From assembly GCF_023169945.1 (NCBI RefSeq), contig NZ_AP025591.1, positions 5,812,501 to 5,876,500 on the forward strand: a stretch of 64,000 nucleotides of DNA, given 5' to 3'. Of this stretch, positions 39,700-49,228 are shown one piece after another. The notes under the pieces are model-generated. The model made no database searches. It saw only the letters and a list, made by a program, of their open reading frames with translations, and was not told where the DNA came from. Source of the DNA: Anaeromyxobacter oryzae. GTDB taxonomy: Bacteria > Myxococcota > Myxococcia > Myxococcales > Anaeromyxobacteraceae. Position 1 is the first letter of the stretch. Each line of letters starts with the position of its first letter. The position numbers and the translations under genes were made by a program.

Positions 39700-41435
39700 T
39701 CGGACGCATCGTCCAGGTCGCGGGGCCGACGGTGATCGCGGAGGGGCTCGGCGGCGCCGCGCTGAACGAGGTCGTCCGGGTCGGGACGGATCGCCTCCTC
39801 GGCGAGGTGATCCGGATCGAGGGCGATCGCGCCACGGTCCAGGTGTACGAGGAGACGGCCGGGCTCGAGCTGGGGGAGCCCGCGGAGGGGCTCGGCGCGC
39901 CCCTCGCTGCGGAGCTCGGCCCCGGGCTCCTCGGCGCGATCTTCGACGGCGTGCAGCGTCCGCTCGCGGCGCTCGCGAGCCGCGAGGGCGACTTCCTCGG
40001 CCGCGGCGCGGTCCTCCCGGCGCTCGACCGCGACCGGGCGTGGGACTTCGAGCCGTCCGTCCGACCCGGCGACACGGTCCGCCCCGGGACGCGGGTGGGC
40101 ACGGCGCGGTCCCTCGGCGCGCCGGAGCACCCGGTGCTCGCGCCGCCCGGCGTGACCGGACGCGTGGACGCGGTGCGGCCTGGCGGCGCGGCGCTCGAGG
40201 ACGCCGTCGTTACGCTGGAGGACGGGAAGACGGTCGCGCTCCTCGAGCGCTGGCCGGTGCGCCGGCCGCGGCCGGTCCGGCGGCGGCTCCCGCCGGACGT
40301 GCCGTTCCTCACGGGCCAGCGCGTCCTGGACTGCTTCTTCCCGGTGTCGTCCGGCGGCACCGCGATCGTGCCAGGCGGCTTCGGCACCGGGAAGACCGTC
40401 CTCGAGCAGAGCCTCGCGAAGTGGGCGGCGGCGGACGTGGTGGTCTACGTCGGCTGCGGCGAGCGCGGGAACGAGATGGCGGAGGTGCTCGACGAGTTCC
40501 CCCGGCTCGAGGACCCGCGCACCGGCGGCCCGCTCCTCGACCGGACCGTCCTCGTCGTGAACACGTCCAACATGCCGGTCGCCGCCCGCGAGGCGTCCAT
40601 CTACACCGGCTGCACGATCGCCGAGTACTTCCGCGACATGGGCCGCTCGGTGGCCCTCATGATCGACTCCACGTCGCGCTGGGCGGAGGCGCTCCGCGAG
40701 ATCGCGGCGCGGCTGGAGGAGATGCCGGGCGAGGAGGGCTATCCGACGTACCTCGCGTCGAGGCTGGCGCGGTTCTACGAGCGGGCGGGGCGGGTCGAGA
40801 CCCTGGGCGGCGGGGAGGGCGCGGTGACGATGGTGGGCGCGATCTCGCCGCCCGGCGGTGATCTCTCCGAGCCCGTGACGCAGTGCTCGCTCCGCGCCAC
40901 GGGCGCGCTGTGGGCGCTGTCGGCCGATCTGGCGCACCGCCGCCACTTCCCGGCCATCGACTGGACGTCGTCCTTCTCGCTCGAGGGGGAGCGGCTCGTC
41001 GCATGGTTCGAGCGGGAGGCCGGGAGCGGCTTCGGGGCGCTCCGCGAGGAGGCGACGAAGCTGCTGCAGCGCGAGCGGGAGCTCGCCGAGGTCGCGGAGC
41101 TCGTCGGGACGGAGTCGCTGCAGGACGCCGAGCGGCTCGTCCTCGAGTCGGCGCGCCTGCTGCGGGAAGGCTTCCTCCGGCAGAGCGCGCTCGACGCCGC
41201 CGACGCGAGCTGCCCGCCCGACAAGGCCTTCGAGATGCTGCGGCTCGTGCTCGAGTGGCACCGGCGGGCGGGGGCGGCGGTGGGATCCGGCGTGCCGCTC
41301 CGTGCCGTGCTCGACACGGGCGTGCCGACGAAGCTGCTGCGGCTCGGGCAGATCCCCTCCAGTGACATGCGGCGCGGCGCCGAGGCGCTCCGCGCCGAGA
41401 TGACGGACGCCCTCGCGCGCCTCGAGGCGGACTAG
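39696..41435 (+). CDS. atpA: V-type ATPase catalytic subunit A
   Basis: This 579-residue catalytic subunit starts with the beta-barrel (GRIVQVAGPTVIAEG) and continues into the non-homologous insert (EHPVLAPPGVTGRV). The nucleotide-binding domain carries the Walker A GGFGTGKTV at about 222-230, YVGCGERGNEM with the catalytic Glu, and SRWAEALREI. It splits or makes ATP in the soluble head. Length matches the family (575-590). The P-loop GGFGTGKT differs slightly from the more common GPFGSGKT. Confidence 0.96.
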   Translation: MIGRIVQVAGPTVIAEGLGGAALNEVVRVGTDRLLGEVIRIEGDRATVQVYEETAGLELGEPAEGLGAPLAAELGPGLLGAIFDGVQRPLAALASREGDFLGRGAVLPALDRDRAWDFEPSVRPGDTVRPGTRVGTARSLGAPEHPVLAPPGVTGRVDAVRPGGAALEDAVVTLEDGKTVALLERWPVRRPRPVRRRLPPDVPFLTGQRVLDCFFPVSSGGTAIVPGGFGTGKTVLEQSLAKWAAADVVVYVGCGERGNEMAEVLDEFPRLEDPRTGGPLLDRTVLVVNTSNMPVAAREASIYTGCTIAEYFRDMGRSVALMIDSTSRWAEALREIAARLEEMPGEEGYPTYLASRLARFYERAGRVETLGGGEGAVTMVGAISPPGGDLSEPVTQCSLRATGALWALSADLAHRRHFPAIDWTSSFSLEGERLVAWFEREAGSGFGALREEATKLLQRERELAEVAELVGTESLQDAERLVLESARLLREGFLRQSALDAADASCPPDKAFEMLRLVLEWHRRAGAAVGSGVPLRAVLDTGVPTKLLRLGQIPSSDMRRGAEALRAEMTDALARLEAD

Positions 41436-41437
41436 CG

Positions 41438-42844
41438 ATGGACCTCCTCACCCGACGCGTGCGCGGCGCCAGCGCCCTCGCGGGCCCGCTCCTCTTCCTA
41501 GAGGGCGGTCCGCGGGCGCGGCTCGGCGAGGTGGTCCGCATCGTCCTCCCTGCCGGTCCCGGCGAAGGGGGCGGCGAGCGGCGGGGCCAGGTCATCGCGC
41601 TCTCGCGCGAGCGGATCGCGATCCAGGTGCTCGAGGAGACCCGCGGGATCCCGCCGGCGCGCGCCGAGGTGACGCTCACCGGCGAGGTCGCCCGCCTCGG
41701 CGTCTCGCGTGCCATGCTCGGCCGGGTGCTCGACGGGATGGGCCGGCCGGCCGACGGGCTGCCGCCCCCGATCCCCGAGGCGCGCCCCTCCATCGCCGGC
41801 GCGGCGATCAACATCACGCGCCGCGAGAAGCCGTCCGAGTTCATCGAGACCGGCGTCTCCGCGATCGACGGGATGAACACGCTCGTCCGCGGCCAGAAGC
41901 TCCCGATCTTCTCGTGCGCCGGGCTCCCTGCCGGGCGCCTCGCCGCGCAGATCGCCTGCCAGGCGCGCGTCCGCGGGGCGGGAGCGGAGGCCTTCGCCGT
42001 CGTGTTCGCCGCGATGGGCGCGCCGTTCCGCGACTACCATGCGTACCTCGAGGCGTTCCGCGCGGCGGGCGTCCTCGATCGCACCGTCGTCTTCCTGAAC
42101 CGCGCCGACGACCCTCCCATCGAGCGGCTCATGACGCCGCGCTGTGCGCTGACCGCGGCCGAGCACCTCGCCTTCCGACACGGGCTCCACGTGCTCGTCG
42201 TCCTCACCGACGTGACGAGCTACTGCGAGGCGCTCCGCGAGGTGGCGCTCGCCCGCGAGGAGGTGCCGGGCCGCCGCGGCTACCCCGGGTACATGTACAC
42301 GGACCTCGCCACGATCTTCGAGCGCGCGGGGCGCATCAGCGGCCGGCCGGGCTCGCTCACGCAGCTCCCGGTCCTCACGATGCCGGACGACGACCTCACG
42401 CACCCGATCCCGGATCTCACCGGCTACATCACGGAGGGGCAGATCGTCCTCGCGCGCGACCTCGATCGCCGCGGCGTGTACCCGCCCATCGACGTCCTCC
42501 CGTCCCTCTCGCGCCTCATGGGCCTCGGCGCCGGGCCGGGGAAGACCCGCGCGGACCACCGGCCCGTCGCCGACCAGCTCTACGCGCTGTACGCGCGCGG
42601 TCGCGACGTGCGCCGGATGGCGGCGATCGTCGGCGCGGCGAACCTCGGCGAGGAGGAGAAGCGGCTCCTCGGGTTCGCGGATCGCTTCGAGGCGGAGCTC
42701 GTCGGCCAGGGCGGCGTCTTCCGCACCATCGAGGAGACGCTCGAGGTCGGCTGGCGGCTCCTCGGGACGTTCCCGCCCGCGGCGCTGACCCGGATCCCGG
42801 AGGCGCTGCTCGCGGCGCGGCCGGCCGCGGGGAGGGCGCCGTGA
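41438..42844 (+). CDS. atpB: V-type ATPase regulatory subunit B
   Basis: This 468-residue non-catalytic nucleotide-binding subunit shows GVSAIDGMNTLVRGQKLPIF, with the degenerate P-loop of B subunits, AGLPAGRLAAQIACQ, and EVPGRRGYPGYMYTDLATI. It alternates with subunit A in the head ring. It begins two bases after the A gene and ends in a GTGA overlap with the D gene. Confidence 0.95.
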   Translation: MDLLTRRVRGASALAGPLLFLEGGPRARLGEVVRIVLPAGPGEGGGERRGQVIALSRERIAIQVLEETRGIPPARAEVTLTGEVARLGVSRAMLGRVLDGMGRPADGLPPPIPEARPSIAGAAINITRREKPSEFIETGVSAIDGMNTLVRGQKLPIFSCAGLPAGRLAAQIACQARVRGAGAEAFAVVFAAMGAPFRDYHAYLEAFRAAGVLDRTVVFLNRADDPPIERLMTPRCALTAAEHLAFRHGLHVLVVLTDVTSYCEALREVALAREEVPGRRGYPGYMYTDLATIFERAGRISGRPGSLTQLPVLTMPDDDLTHPIPDLTGYITEGQIVLARDLDRRGVYPPIDVLPSLSRLMGLGAGPGKTRADHRPVADQLYALYARGRDVRRMAAIVGAANLGEEEKRLLGFADRFEAELVGQGGVFRTIEETLEVGWRLLGTFPPAALTRIPEALLAARPAAGRAP

Positions 42845-43461
42845 GCCACGCCCCGACCACGCGCACCGGGCTCCTCGAGGTGCGGAGCCGGCGCGAGATC
42901 GCCCGCCGCGGGGCGCGCCTGCTGCGCGCGAAGCGCGAGGTGCTCGCGGGTGAGCTGTGGCGGCTGGTCTCGGAGGTGCTCGCCGGGCGCGCGCGGCTCG
43001 ACGAGGTGCTCGGCGCGGCCACGCGGGCGCTGGGCGTCGCCCGGGCGCTGGAGGGCGGACCCCTCCTGGCGTCGCTCGCCTCGGCGGCGGGGCGCGACGT
43101 CCCCGTCGAGGTGAAGCTCCGGCGGGTGTGGGGCGTCCCGACGCCGGAGGTGCGAGCCCCGCCGCTCGTGCGGGCGGCGGACGCGCGCGGCACCGCGCCC
43201 ACGAGCTGGGGGCTCGCCGGAGCGGAGGCGGCGCGCCGCCACGAGGAGGCGCTCGAGGTGCTCCTCGGGATCGCGAGCCGCGAGCTGCACCTCGCACGGC
43301 TCGGGGACGAGATCCAGGAGACCTCGCGCCGGATCAACGGCCTCGAGCAGCTGGTCCTCCCGGCGCTCCGGGCGGAGGCGGCGCGGATCGCCGGGGCGCT
43401 GGACGAGCGCCAGCGCGAGGACGCGGTGCGCCTGAAGCGCTTCCGCGCCCGCCGGCGGTGA
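42841..43461 (+). CDS. atpD: V-type ATPase central-stalk subunit D
   Basis: This 206-residue coiled-coil subunit has the two long helices at its ends: TRTGLLEVRSRREIARRGAR and LLRAKREVL at the N-terminus, and EIQETSRRINGLEQLVLPAL at the C-terminus. The C-terminal pattern RRINGLE is a reliable family mark. It is the rotating shaft inside the A3B3 head. GTG start. It is the last gene of the operon, 11 bases from a convergent gene. Confidence 0.92.
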   Translation: MSHAPTTRTGLLEVRSRREIARRGARLLRAKREVLAGELWRLVSEVLAGRARLDEVLGAATRALGVARALEGGPLLASLASAAGRDVPVEVKLRRVWGVPTPEVRAPPLVRAADARGTAPTSWGLAGAEAARRHEEALEVLLGIASRELHLARLGDEIQETSRRINGLEQLVLPALRAEAARIAGALDERQREDAVRLKRFRARRR

Positions 43462-43472
43462 CGGGGCGAGCG

Positions 43473-43892
43473 TCAGCTCGGGCGTCGCCAGAGCGGCAGG
43501 AGCTCCGGCGGGAGCCGGTCGCCGAGGTCGTCCGCCTCCTGCTCCGTCACCTGGGTCCGCAGCGCCGCGAACACCGCGCGCGCCGCGCCCTCGACCTCGG
43601 ACGGGTCGCGCCCCAGGTCGTCCGCGACCGAGGCGTAGAAATCCTCCGCGGTCCGGATCGGACGCTCCGCGGTGGCGTGCCGCTCGCACGCGACGAGGCG
43701 GCCGCGGAAGGGCTCGGGGAGGAGCTCGCGCAGATCCTCGAAGTGCTCGGAGCCTATCCGCCGGGCGAGCGCGCAGGCGACGGCCTCTACGGCGCGGACC
43801 GCCTCGGTGCGGCGCGGCAGCCCCTCGCGGGCGAGCGCCTCGACGAGGGCGCGGTAGTCGGCGTCGGAGTGGCGATCGGGCACGTCGGCCAT
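43473..43892 (-). CDS. DUF2267 family protein
   Basis: This 139-residue protein matches DUF2267: EALAREGLPRRTEAVRAVEA, then LARRIGSEHFEDLRELLPEPF and a closing DDLGDRLPPELLPLW. The family is small and helical and often lies near stress or envelope genes; its function is not known. It is divergent from the PAS kinase gene, with 136 bases between starts, and convergent with the ATPase operon. Confidence 0.85.
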   Translation of the reverse strand: MADVPDRHSDADYRALVEALAREGLPRRTEAVRAVEAVACALARRIGSEHFEDLRELLPEPFRGRLVACERHATAERPIRTAEDFYASVADDLGRDPSEVEGAARAVFAALRTQVTEQEADDLGDRLPPELLPLWRRPS

Positions 43893-44028
43893 GGCGCTGG
43901 AGAGATGCGCACGCGCGCCGCCGCCGGCACCCGGGCGCGCCCCCGCACGGGCGCCGCGGAGGGCGCACATTGCGGGAGGGACCCGAGCCGGCCACGCCGG
44001 CGCCAGGGGAGGCCGGCGTCCCCGCGAG

Positions 44029-45837
44029 ATGCGCGGCAGGCGAGCGACGGACGGCTTCACGAACCCTCCGCACCGGGCGGCGCTGTGGCCGCTCGCGCTC
44101 GCGGGCGCGATCGCCACGATCCTCGTCATGACGGGGCTCGCGGTGCGGGAGCTCCGGTCGGCTTCGGCCGCGTGGGAACGGCTCCTCGACACCCAGGTGG
44201 CCGGGCTCGTCGAGGCGCAGCGGCTCGCGGCGGTGAGCGAGCTGGGCGCCCGGCTCGTCCGCGACGCCGTGCTCGCCCCGGAGCCGCGGACGCTCCGCGC
44301 GCTCGGCGCGAACCAGGCGGAGGCGATGGACCTGCTCGGGAGGGCCCGCGCGCGGGCCCCGGACGCCGACGACGCGGCGCTCGTCGCGTCCATCGACGCG
44401 GATCACGCGCGCCTCCGCGCGATCGCGGAGGTGCTGATGGAGGCCCGGTTCCGGGGCGTGCCTCCGGTGCTCCTCGCCAGACGGCTCGAGCAGGAGGTCG
44501 GACCGCTCCGGACCCGGATCGACGACGCGCTGGCGCGGCACGTCGCGCGCCAGCACGAGGCGCTCGCGGCCGGCCGCGCCCGCATCGCCGCGGGCGAGCG
44601 GCGCGCGGTGGGGGTCGTCGTCGGGGCGGCCGCGCTCGGCGTCGTGCTGGCGACCGTCCTCGGCCTCTCGCTCGGCCGGTCGCACTCGGCGCTGCGGCGG
44701 AGCGAGGTGCGCTTCAGGTCGACGTTCGAGCAGGCCGCCGTCGGGATGGCCCACGTGGACCTCGACGGCCGGTGGCTCCTCACGAACCGGCGCTACCGCG
44801 CGCTGCTCGGGCGCGACGAGCAGGAGCTCGCCGGGCTCACGGTGGCGGACGTCACGCACCCCGAGGATCGCGCGGCGGACGCGGCGGCGGCGGACCGGCT
44901 CCTCAGGGGCGAGGTGGAAGGCTACGCGCTCGAGTCCCGCATCCTCCGCGCCGATGGGAGGTCGCAGTGGGTGAACGTCACCTGCGCGCTCGTGCGCGAC
45001 GCGCGCGGCGCCGCCCTCTACTTCGTCCGCGCCGCGGAGGACCTCTCGGCACGCAAGCGGGTCGAGCGCGACCTCCGCGAGGCGGTCCGCACGCGGGACG
45101 AGTTCCTGCAGGTCGCCTCGCACGAGCTGCGGACGCCACTCGCCAGCCTGCGCCTGCGCGTCGAGGGGCTCCGCGCCGCGGTCTGCCGCGGCGGCGCCGA
45201 TCCGCGCCGCCTCGAGGAGAAGGCGGTCGCCGCGGTCCGCCAGACGCTCCGCCTCAACGCGCTCCTCGACGGCCTCCTGGACGTCTCCCGCCTCGCGGCC
45301 GAGGGGCGGGTGCGGCTCGAGCCCGAGGAGGCCGACCTCGCCGAGGTCGCGCGCGACCTGGTGGCGCGCGTCGCGCCGGGGGCCGCGCGCGAGGGCACCG
45401 AGGTCCGGCTCGAGGCGGCCGGGCCGGTCCGCGCCCGGTTCGATCGCGCCCGCGTCGATCAGGCCGTCGGCCACCTCGTCTCGAACGCCCTCCGCTACGG
45501 CGCGGGGCGCCCCGTCGTCGTGCGCGTCGAGGCGGACGGCGACGTGGCCCGCATCGCGGTCGTGGACCGGGGGGTCGGCATCGATCCCGCGGACGTCGAG
45601 CGGATCTTCGATCGCTTCGAGCGAGCCGCGTCGTGGCGCCACTACGGCGGGCTCGGCCTGGGGCTGTACCTGACGCGCCGGATCGTCGAGGCCCACGGCG
45701 GCTCCGTGCACGCGGAGGCCGCGCGCGGCGCCGGGGCGACGTTCGTCATCGAGCTGCCCAGGGAGGGGCCGTCCAAGCCGGAGGAGGACGAGACGACCGC
45801 GCCCCGCGGCGCCGCACCGGATCAGCCGCGGGCGTGA
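44029..45837 (+). CDS. Membrane PAS-domain sensor histidine kinase
   Basis: This 602-residue kinase has transmembrane helices near residues 18-38 and 194-216 flanking a helical periplasmic domain. A PAS domain at 226-344 (FRSTFEQAAVGMAHVDLDG) precedes the kinase core with phospho-accepting H365 (VASHELRTPLASL), N box HLVSNALRYG, G1 VDRGVGID and G2 GGLGLGLYL. The ATG at 44029 is chosen because the open extension to 43891 is Arg/Pro-rich and overlaps the DUF2267 gene. No response regulator gene is next to it, so the partner is unknown. Confidence 0.9.
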   Translation: MRGRRATDGFTNPPHRAALWPLALAGAIATILVMTGLAVRELRSASAAWERLLDTQVAGLVEAQRLAAVSELGARLVRDAVLAPEPRTLRALGANQAEAMDLLGRARARAPDADDAALVASIDADHARLRAIAEVLMEARFRGVPPVLLARRLEQEVGPLRTRIDDALARHVARQHEALAAGRARIAAGERRAVGVVVGAAALGVVLATVLGLSLGRSHSALRRSEVRFRSTFEQAAVGMAHVDLDGRWLLTNRRYRALLGRDEQELAGLTVADVTHPEDRAADAAAADRLLRGEVEGYALESRILRADGRSQWVNVTCALVRDARGAALYFVRAAEDLSARKRVERDLREAVRTRDEFLQVASHELRTPLASLRLRVEGLRAAVCRGGADPRRLEEKAVAAVRQTLRLNALLDGLLDVSRLAAEGRVRLEPEEADLAEVARDLVARVAPGAAREGTEVRLEAAGPVRARFDRARVDQAVGHLVSNALRYGAGRPVVVRVEADGDVARIAVVDRGVGIDPADVERIFDRFERAASWRHYGGLGLGLYLTRRIVEAHGGSVHAEAARGAGATFVIELPREGPSKPEEDETTAPRGAAPDQPRA

Positions 45838-45892
45838 GGGCGGCGTGACGGACCTGCCGCACCGGTCCCGCGCCCCGAGGCGGGCGAGGCGG

Positions 45893-48800
45893 CTACGCGG
45901 ACGACGAGGCCCCCGGCGGCGCGGGCTCGACGGTCGCGCGAGGCAGGTCGAGCACGACGGCCCCACCGCCGGCCCGCAGGGCGGGCGCGAGCTCCCCGTG
46001 CCACTTCCACGTCCGGTAGATCACCGGGTAGACGACCAACTCCAGGACGAACGACGTCAGGAGCCCGCCCACCATCGGCGCCGCGATGCGCTTCATCACG
46101 TCGGAGCCGGCGCCGGTGGACCACATGATGGGCGCGAGCCCGAGGAACGCGGTCGAGAACGTCATGAACTTCGGGCGGAGGCGCTTCGCCGCGCCCGCCA
46201 TGACGGCCTGGTCGAGCTCCGCGAGGCTGCGCAGGCGCCCCTCCTTCCGCGCCTGAGCGTAGGCGAGGTCGAGGTACAGGAGCATGAACACGCCGGTCTC
46301 CGCGTCGAGGCCGAGCAGCGCGATGAGCCCGACCCAGACGGCGACGCTCATGTCGTAGCCGAGCAGGTGGACGAACCAGACGGCGCCGACGGCGGAGAAG
46401 GGCACCGCGAGCGCGACGATCAGGGTCTTCGCGAGCGAGCGCGTGTTGAGCCACAGGAGCAGGAGGATGAGGAGCAGCGTGAGCGGGACGACGGTGCGGA
46501 GCCGCTCCGCGACGCGCTGCTGCGCCTCCCACTGGCCGCTCCAGGCGAGGGCGTAGCCGGGCGGGACCGGGAGCTTGTCCCGGAGCAGCGCGCTCGCCTC
46601 CTCGACGTAGCTCGCCGGATCGCGCCCGGCGAGGTCCACGTAGACGTAGCCCGTCAGCAGCCCGTCCTCGTCGCGGATCATCGATGGCCCGGTCGCCGTG
46701 CGGAGCGTCGCGAGCTGCGCCAGCGCGACGTGGCGCTGGCCGCCCGCGACCGGCACCAGCACCCGGCCGAGGGCGTCGAGGTCGCTGCGGAAGTCGCGCA
46801 GGTAGCGCACGTTCACGGGGTGTCGCGCGCGCCCCTCGAACACCGTGGCGACGTCCTCGCCGCCGATCGCGGCCTGGAGGACCTGCTGCGCCTCCTCGAG
46901 GCCGACCCCTTGCCGCGCGAGGGCGTCGCGGTTCCATTCGACGTCGAGGAAGTAGCCGCGCGCGGCGCGCTCGGCGAAGACGCTCCGCGTCCCTCGGACC
47001 ACGGGGAGGAGGGCCTCGACCCGCGTGCCGAGCTCCTCGATGCGGTCCAGGTCCGCCCCCGAGATCTTGAGCCCCACCGGCGTCCGCATGCCGGTGCTCA
47101 GCATCTCGATGCGGCCCTTGATCGGCATGGTCCACGCGTTCGAGACGCCGGCGAGCCGGAGCGCCGCGTCCAGCTCCCCGACGAGCGCCTCGGACGAGAG
47201 GTGGTCGGGCGTGATGCGGCGGAGCAGGGGCAGGGCCCACGCCGGCGCCCAGCGCGAGTACCAGGTGTCCACCCGGCGCCACCGGTCCACCGGCTTCAGC
47301 GTGACGATCGTCTCGAGCATCGAGAGGGGCGCAGGGTCCGTCGACGTCTCGGCGCGGCCGGCCTTGCCGAGCACGCGGTCCACCTCGGGGAACCGCTTCA
47401 GGACGCCGTCGGTCACCTGCAGGAGGCGCTGCGCCTCGGCGATGGAGATGCCGGGCATCGTGGTCGGCATGTAGAGCAGGGCGCCCTCGTCGAGGGGCGG
47501 CATGAACTCCGAGCCGAGTCGCAGGTAGACGGGGACCGTCGCCACCACGAGGGCGAGCGCGCCGCCGAGCACGAGCCACCGCCGCCGGAGCGACCAGGCG
47601 ACGACGGGCTCATACACGCGCATGAGCGCGCGGCTCACGGGGTGCTTCTCCTCGGGGTGGATCCGGCCGACCAGCACGGCGCTCGCGGCGCGGGACAGCC
47701 AGCGGGGGCGGAAGTCGAGCGCGCGGAGGCGGGTGAGGGAGACGCGCAGCGCCGGGTCGAGGGTGATCGCGAGGACCGCGGCCACCACCATCGAGAGGTT
47801 CTTCGTGTAGGCGAGCGGCTTGAAGAGCCGCCCCTCCTGCGCCTCGAGCGCCAGGACCGGCAGGAACGAGACCGCGATCACCAGGAGCGCGAAGAAGCTC
47901 GTCGAGCCCACCTGCTTCACGGCGGACACGACGACGTCGCGGGCGTCGCCCTTCCGTCCGCCGCGCTCCCACTCCTCGAGCTTCTTGTGGGTCTGCTCCA
48001 CGACGACGATCGCGGCGTCCACCAGCGCGCCGACCGCGATGGCGATGCCGCCGAGGGACATGATGTTCGCGGTGACGCCCATCGCCCGGAAGGGGACGAA
48101 GGAGAGGAGGACGGCGACCGGGATCGTGACGAGCGGGATGACGGCGCTCGGCACGTGCCACAGGAAGAGCAGGATCACGAGCGCGACGGTGACGAGCACC
48201 TCGACGAGCGTGGACCGGAGGTTCGCGATGGCGCGGTGGATGAGGTCGGAGCGGTCGTAGATCGGGACGACCTTCACGCCCGCCGGCAGACCCGGCGCGA
48301 TCTGGGCGAGCTTCGCCTTCACGCGATCGATCACCTCGAGCGCGTTCTCGCCCTGTCGCATGACGACGATCCCGGACACCGCGTCGCCGGCGCCGTCCAG
48401 GTCGGCGACGCCGCGGCGGAGCTCGGGGCCGACGACGACCTGGCCGACGTCCCGGACGCGGACGGGCGTGCCGTGCTCGCTCGTGGAGAGGGCGATGTCC
48501 TCGAGGTCGCGCACCGATCGCGCGTACCCGCGCCCCCGGATCATGTACTCGGCTCCGGCGATCTCGAGCAGCCGGCCGCCCGCGTCCCCGTTCCCGCCGC
48601 GCACGGCGTCGACCACGCGCGCGATGGGGATGCCGTACGCGCGGAGGCGGTTCGGGTCGAGGTTCACCTGGTACTGCTTCGCGAAGCCGCCGAGCGGCGC
48701 GACCTCGGCCACGCCCGGCACCGACTTCAGGTGGAAGCGCAGGTACCAGTCCTGGAGCGACCGCAGCTCGGCGAGGTCGTGCTTCCCGCTCGAGTCCTCG

Positions 48801-49228
48801 AGCACGTACTGGAAGACCCAGCCGAGCGCCGTGGCGTCCGGGCCGAGCTCGGTCTTCACGCCCTGCGGGAGCGTGGCGAGGACCGAGGAGAGGTACTCGA
48901 GGGTCCGCGCGCGCGCCCAGTAGACGTCGGTCCCGTCCTCGAAGATCGCGTAGACGTACGAGTACCCGAAGTCCGAGTAGCCGCGGACCGCCTTCACCTT
49001 CGGCGCGCCGAGCATCGCCGAGACGATCGGATAGGTGACCTGATCCTCGACCTGGTCGGGGCTGCGATCCCACCTCGAGTAGATGATCACCTGCGTGTCG
49101 CCGAGGTCGGGGATCGCGTCCAGCGGGACGCGCTGCATCGACCACCACCCCGCGACGCAGCCCGCCGCGACGAGGGCGAACACGAGGAACCGATTCCTCA
49201 CCGACAGCTCGATGACGCGATCGATCAT
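45893..49228 (-). CDS. Heavy-metal RND efflux pump (CusA/CzcA family)
   Basis: This 1111-residue inner-membrane pump begins MIDRVIELSVRNRFLVFALV and has VPLDAIPDLGDTQVII and LGPDATALGWVFQYVL, typical of the heavy-metal RND class. IAVGALVDAAIVVVEQTHKK carries the proton-relay acid. CusA-type members export Cu(I)/Ag(I), Czc-type Zn/Co/Cd. The neighbouring adaptor with metal-binding and YHS domains and a multicopper oxidase favour copper. It is somewhat longer than the usual 1040 residues. It overlaps the adaptor gene by ATGA. No CusC/TolC-like gene is adjacent. Confidence 0.94.
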   Translation of the reverse strand: MIDRVIELSVRNRFLVFALVAAGCVAGWWSMQRVPLDAIPDLGDTQVIIYSRWDRSPDQVEDQVTYPIVSAMLGAPKVKAVRGYSDFGYSYVYAIFEDGTDVYWARARTLEYLSSVLATLPQGVKTELGPDATALGWVFQYVLEDSSGKHDLAELRSLQDWYLRFHLKSVPGVAEVAPLGGFAKQYQVNLDPNRLRAYGIPIARVVDAVRGGNGDAGGRLLEIAGAEYMIRGRGYARSVRDLEDIALSTSEHGTPVRVRDVGQVVVGPELRRGVADLDGAGDAVSGIVVMRQGENALEVIDRVKAKLAQIAPGLPAGVKVVPIYDRSDLIHRAIANLRSTLVEVLVTVALVILLFLWHVPSAVIPLVTIPVAVLLSFVPFRAMGVTANIMSLGGIAIAVGALVDAAIVVVEQTHKKLEEWERGGRKGDARDVVVSAVKQVGSTSFFALLVIAVSFLPVLALEAQEGRLFKPLAYTKNLSMVVAAVLAITLDPALRVSLTRLRALDFRPRWLSRAASAVLVGRIHPEEKHPVSRALMRVYEPVVAWSLRRRWLVLGGALALVVATVPVYLRLGSEFMPPLDEGALLYMPTTMPGISIAEAQRLLQVTDGVLKRFPEVDRVLGKAGRAETSTDPAPLSMLETIVTLKPVDRWRRVDTWYSRWAPAWALPLLRRITPDHLSSEALVGELDAALRLAGVSNAWTMPIKGRIEMLSTGMRTPVGLKISGADLDRIEELGTRVEALLPVVRGTRSVFAERAARGYFLDVEWNRDALARQGVGLEEAQQVLQAAIGGEDVATVFEGRARHPVNVRYLRDFRSDLDALGRVLVPVAGGQRHVALAQLATLRTATGPSMIRDEDGLLTGYVYVDLAGRDPASYVEEASALLRDKLPVPPGYALAWSGQWEAQQRVAERLRTVVPLTLLLILLLLWLNTRSLAKTLIVALAVPFSAVGAVWFVHLLGYDMSVAVWVGLIALLGLDAETGVFMLLYLDLAYAQARKEGRLRSLAELDQAVMAGAAKRLRPKFMTFSTAFLGLAPIMWSTGAGSDVMKRIAAPMVGGLLTSFVLELVVYPVIYRTWKWHGELAPALRAGGGAVVLDLPRATVEPAPPGASSSA

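Noticed and set aside
40206..40213. CGTAACG inside the ATPase subunit A gene (and a second near 58845 in the SDR gene)
   Set aside because: Both lie inside strongly conserved coding regions and lack AC at the right distance in front of a start codon.
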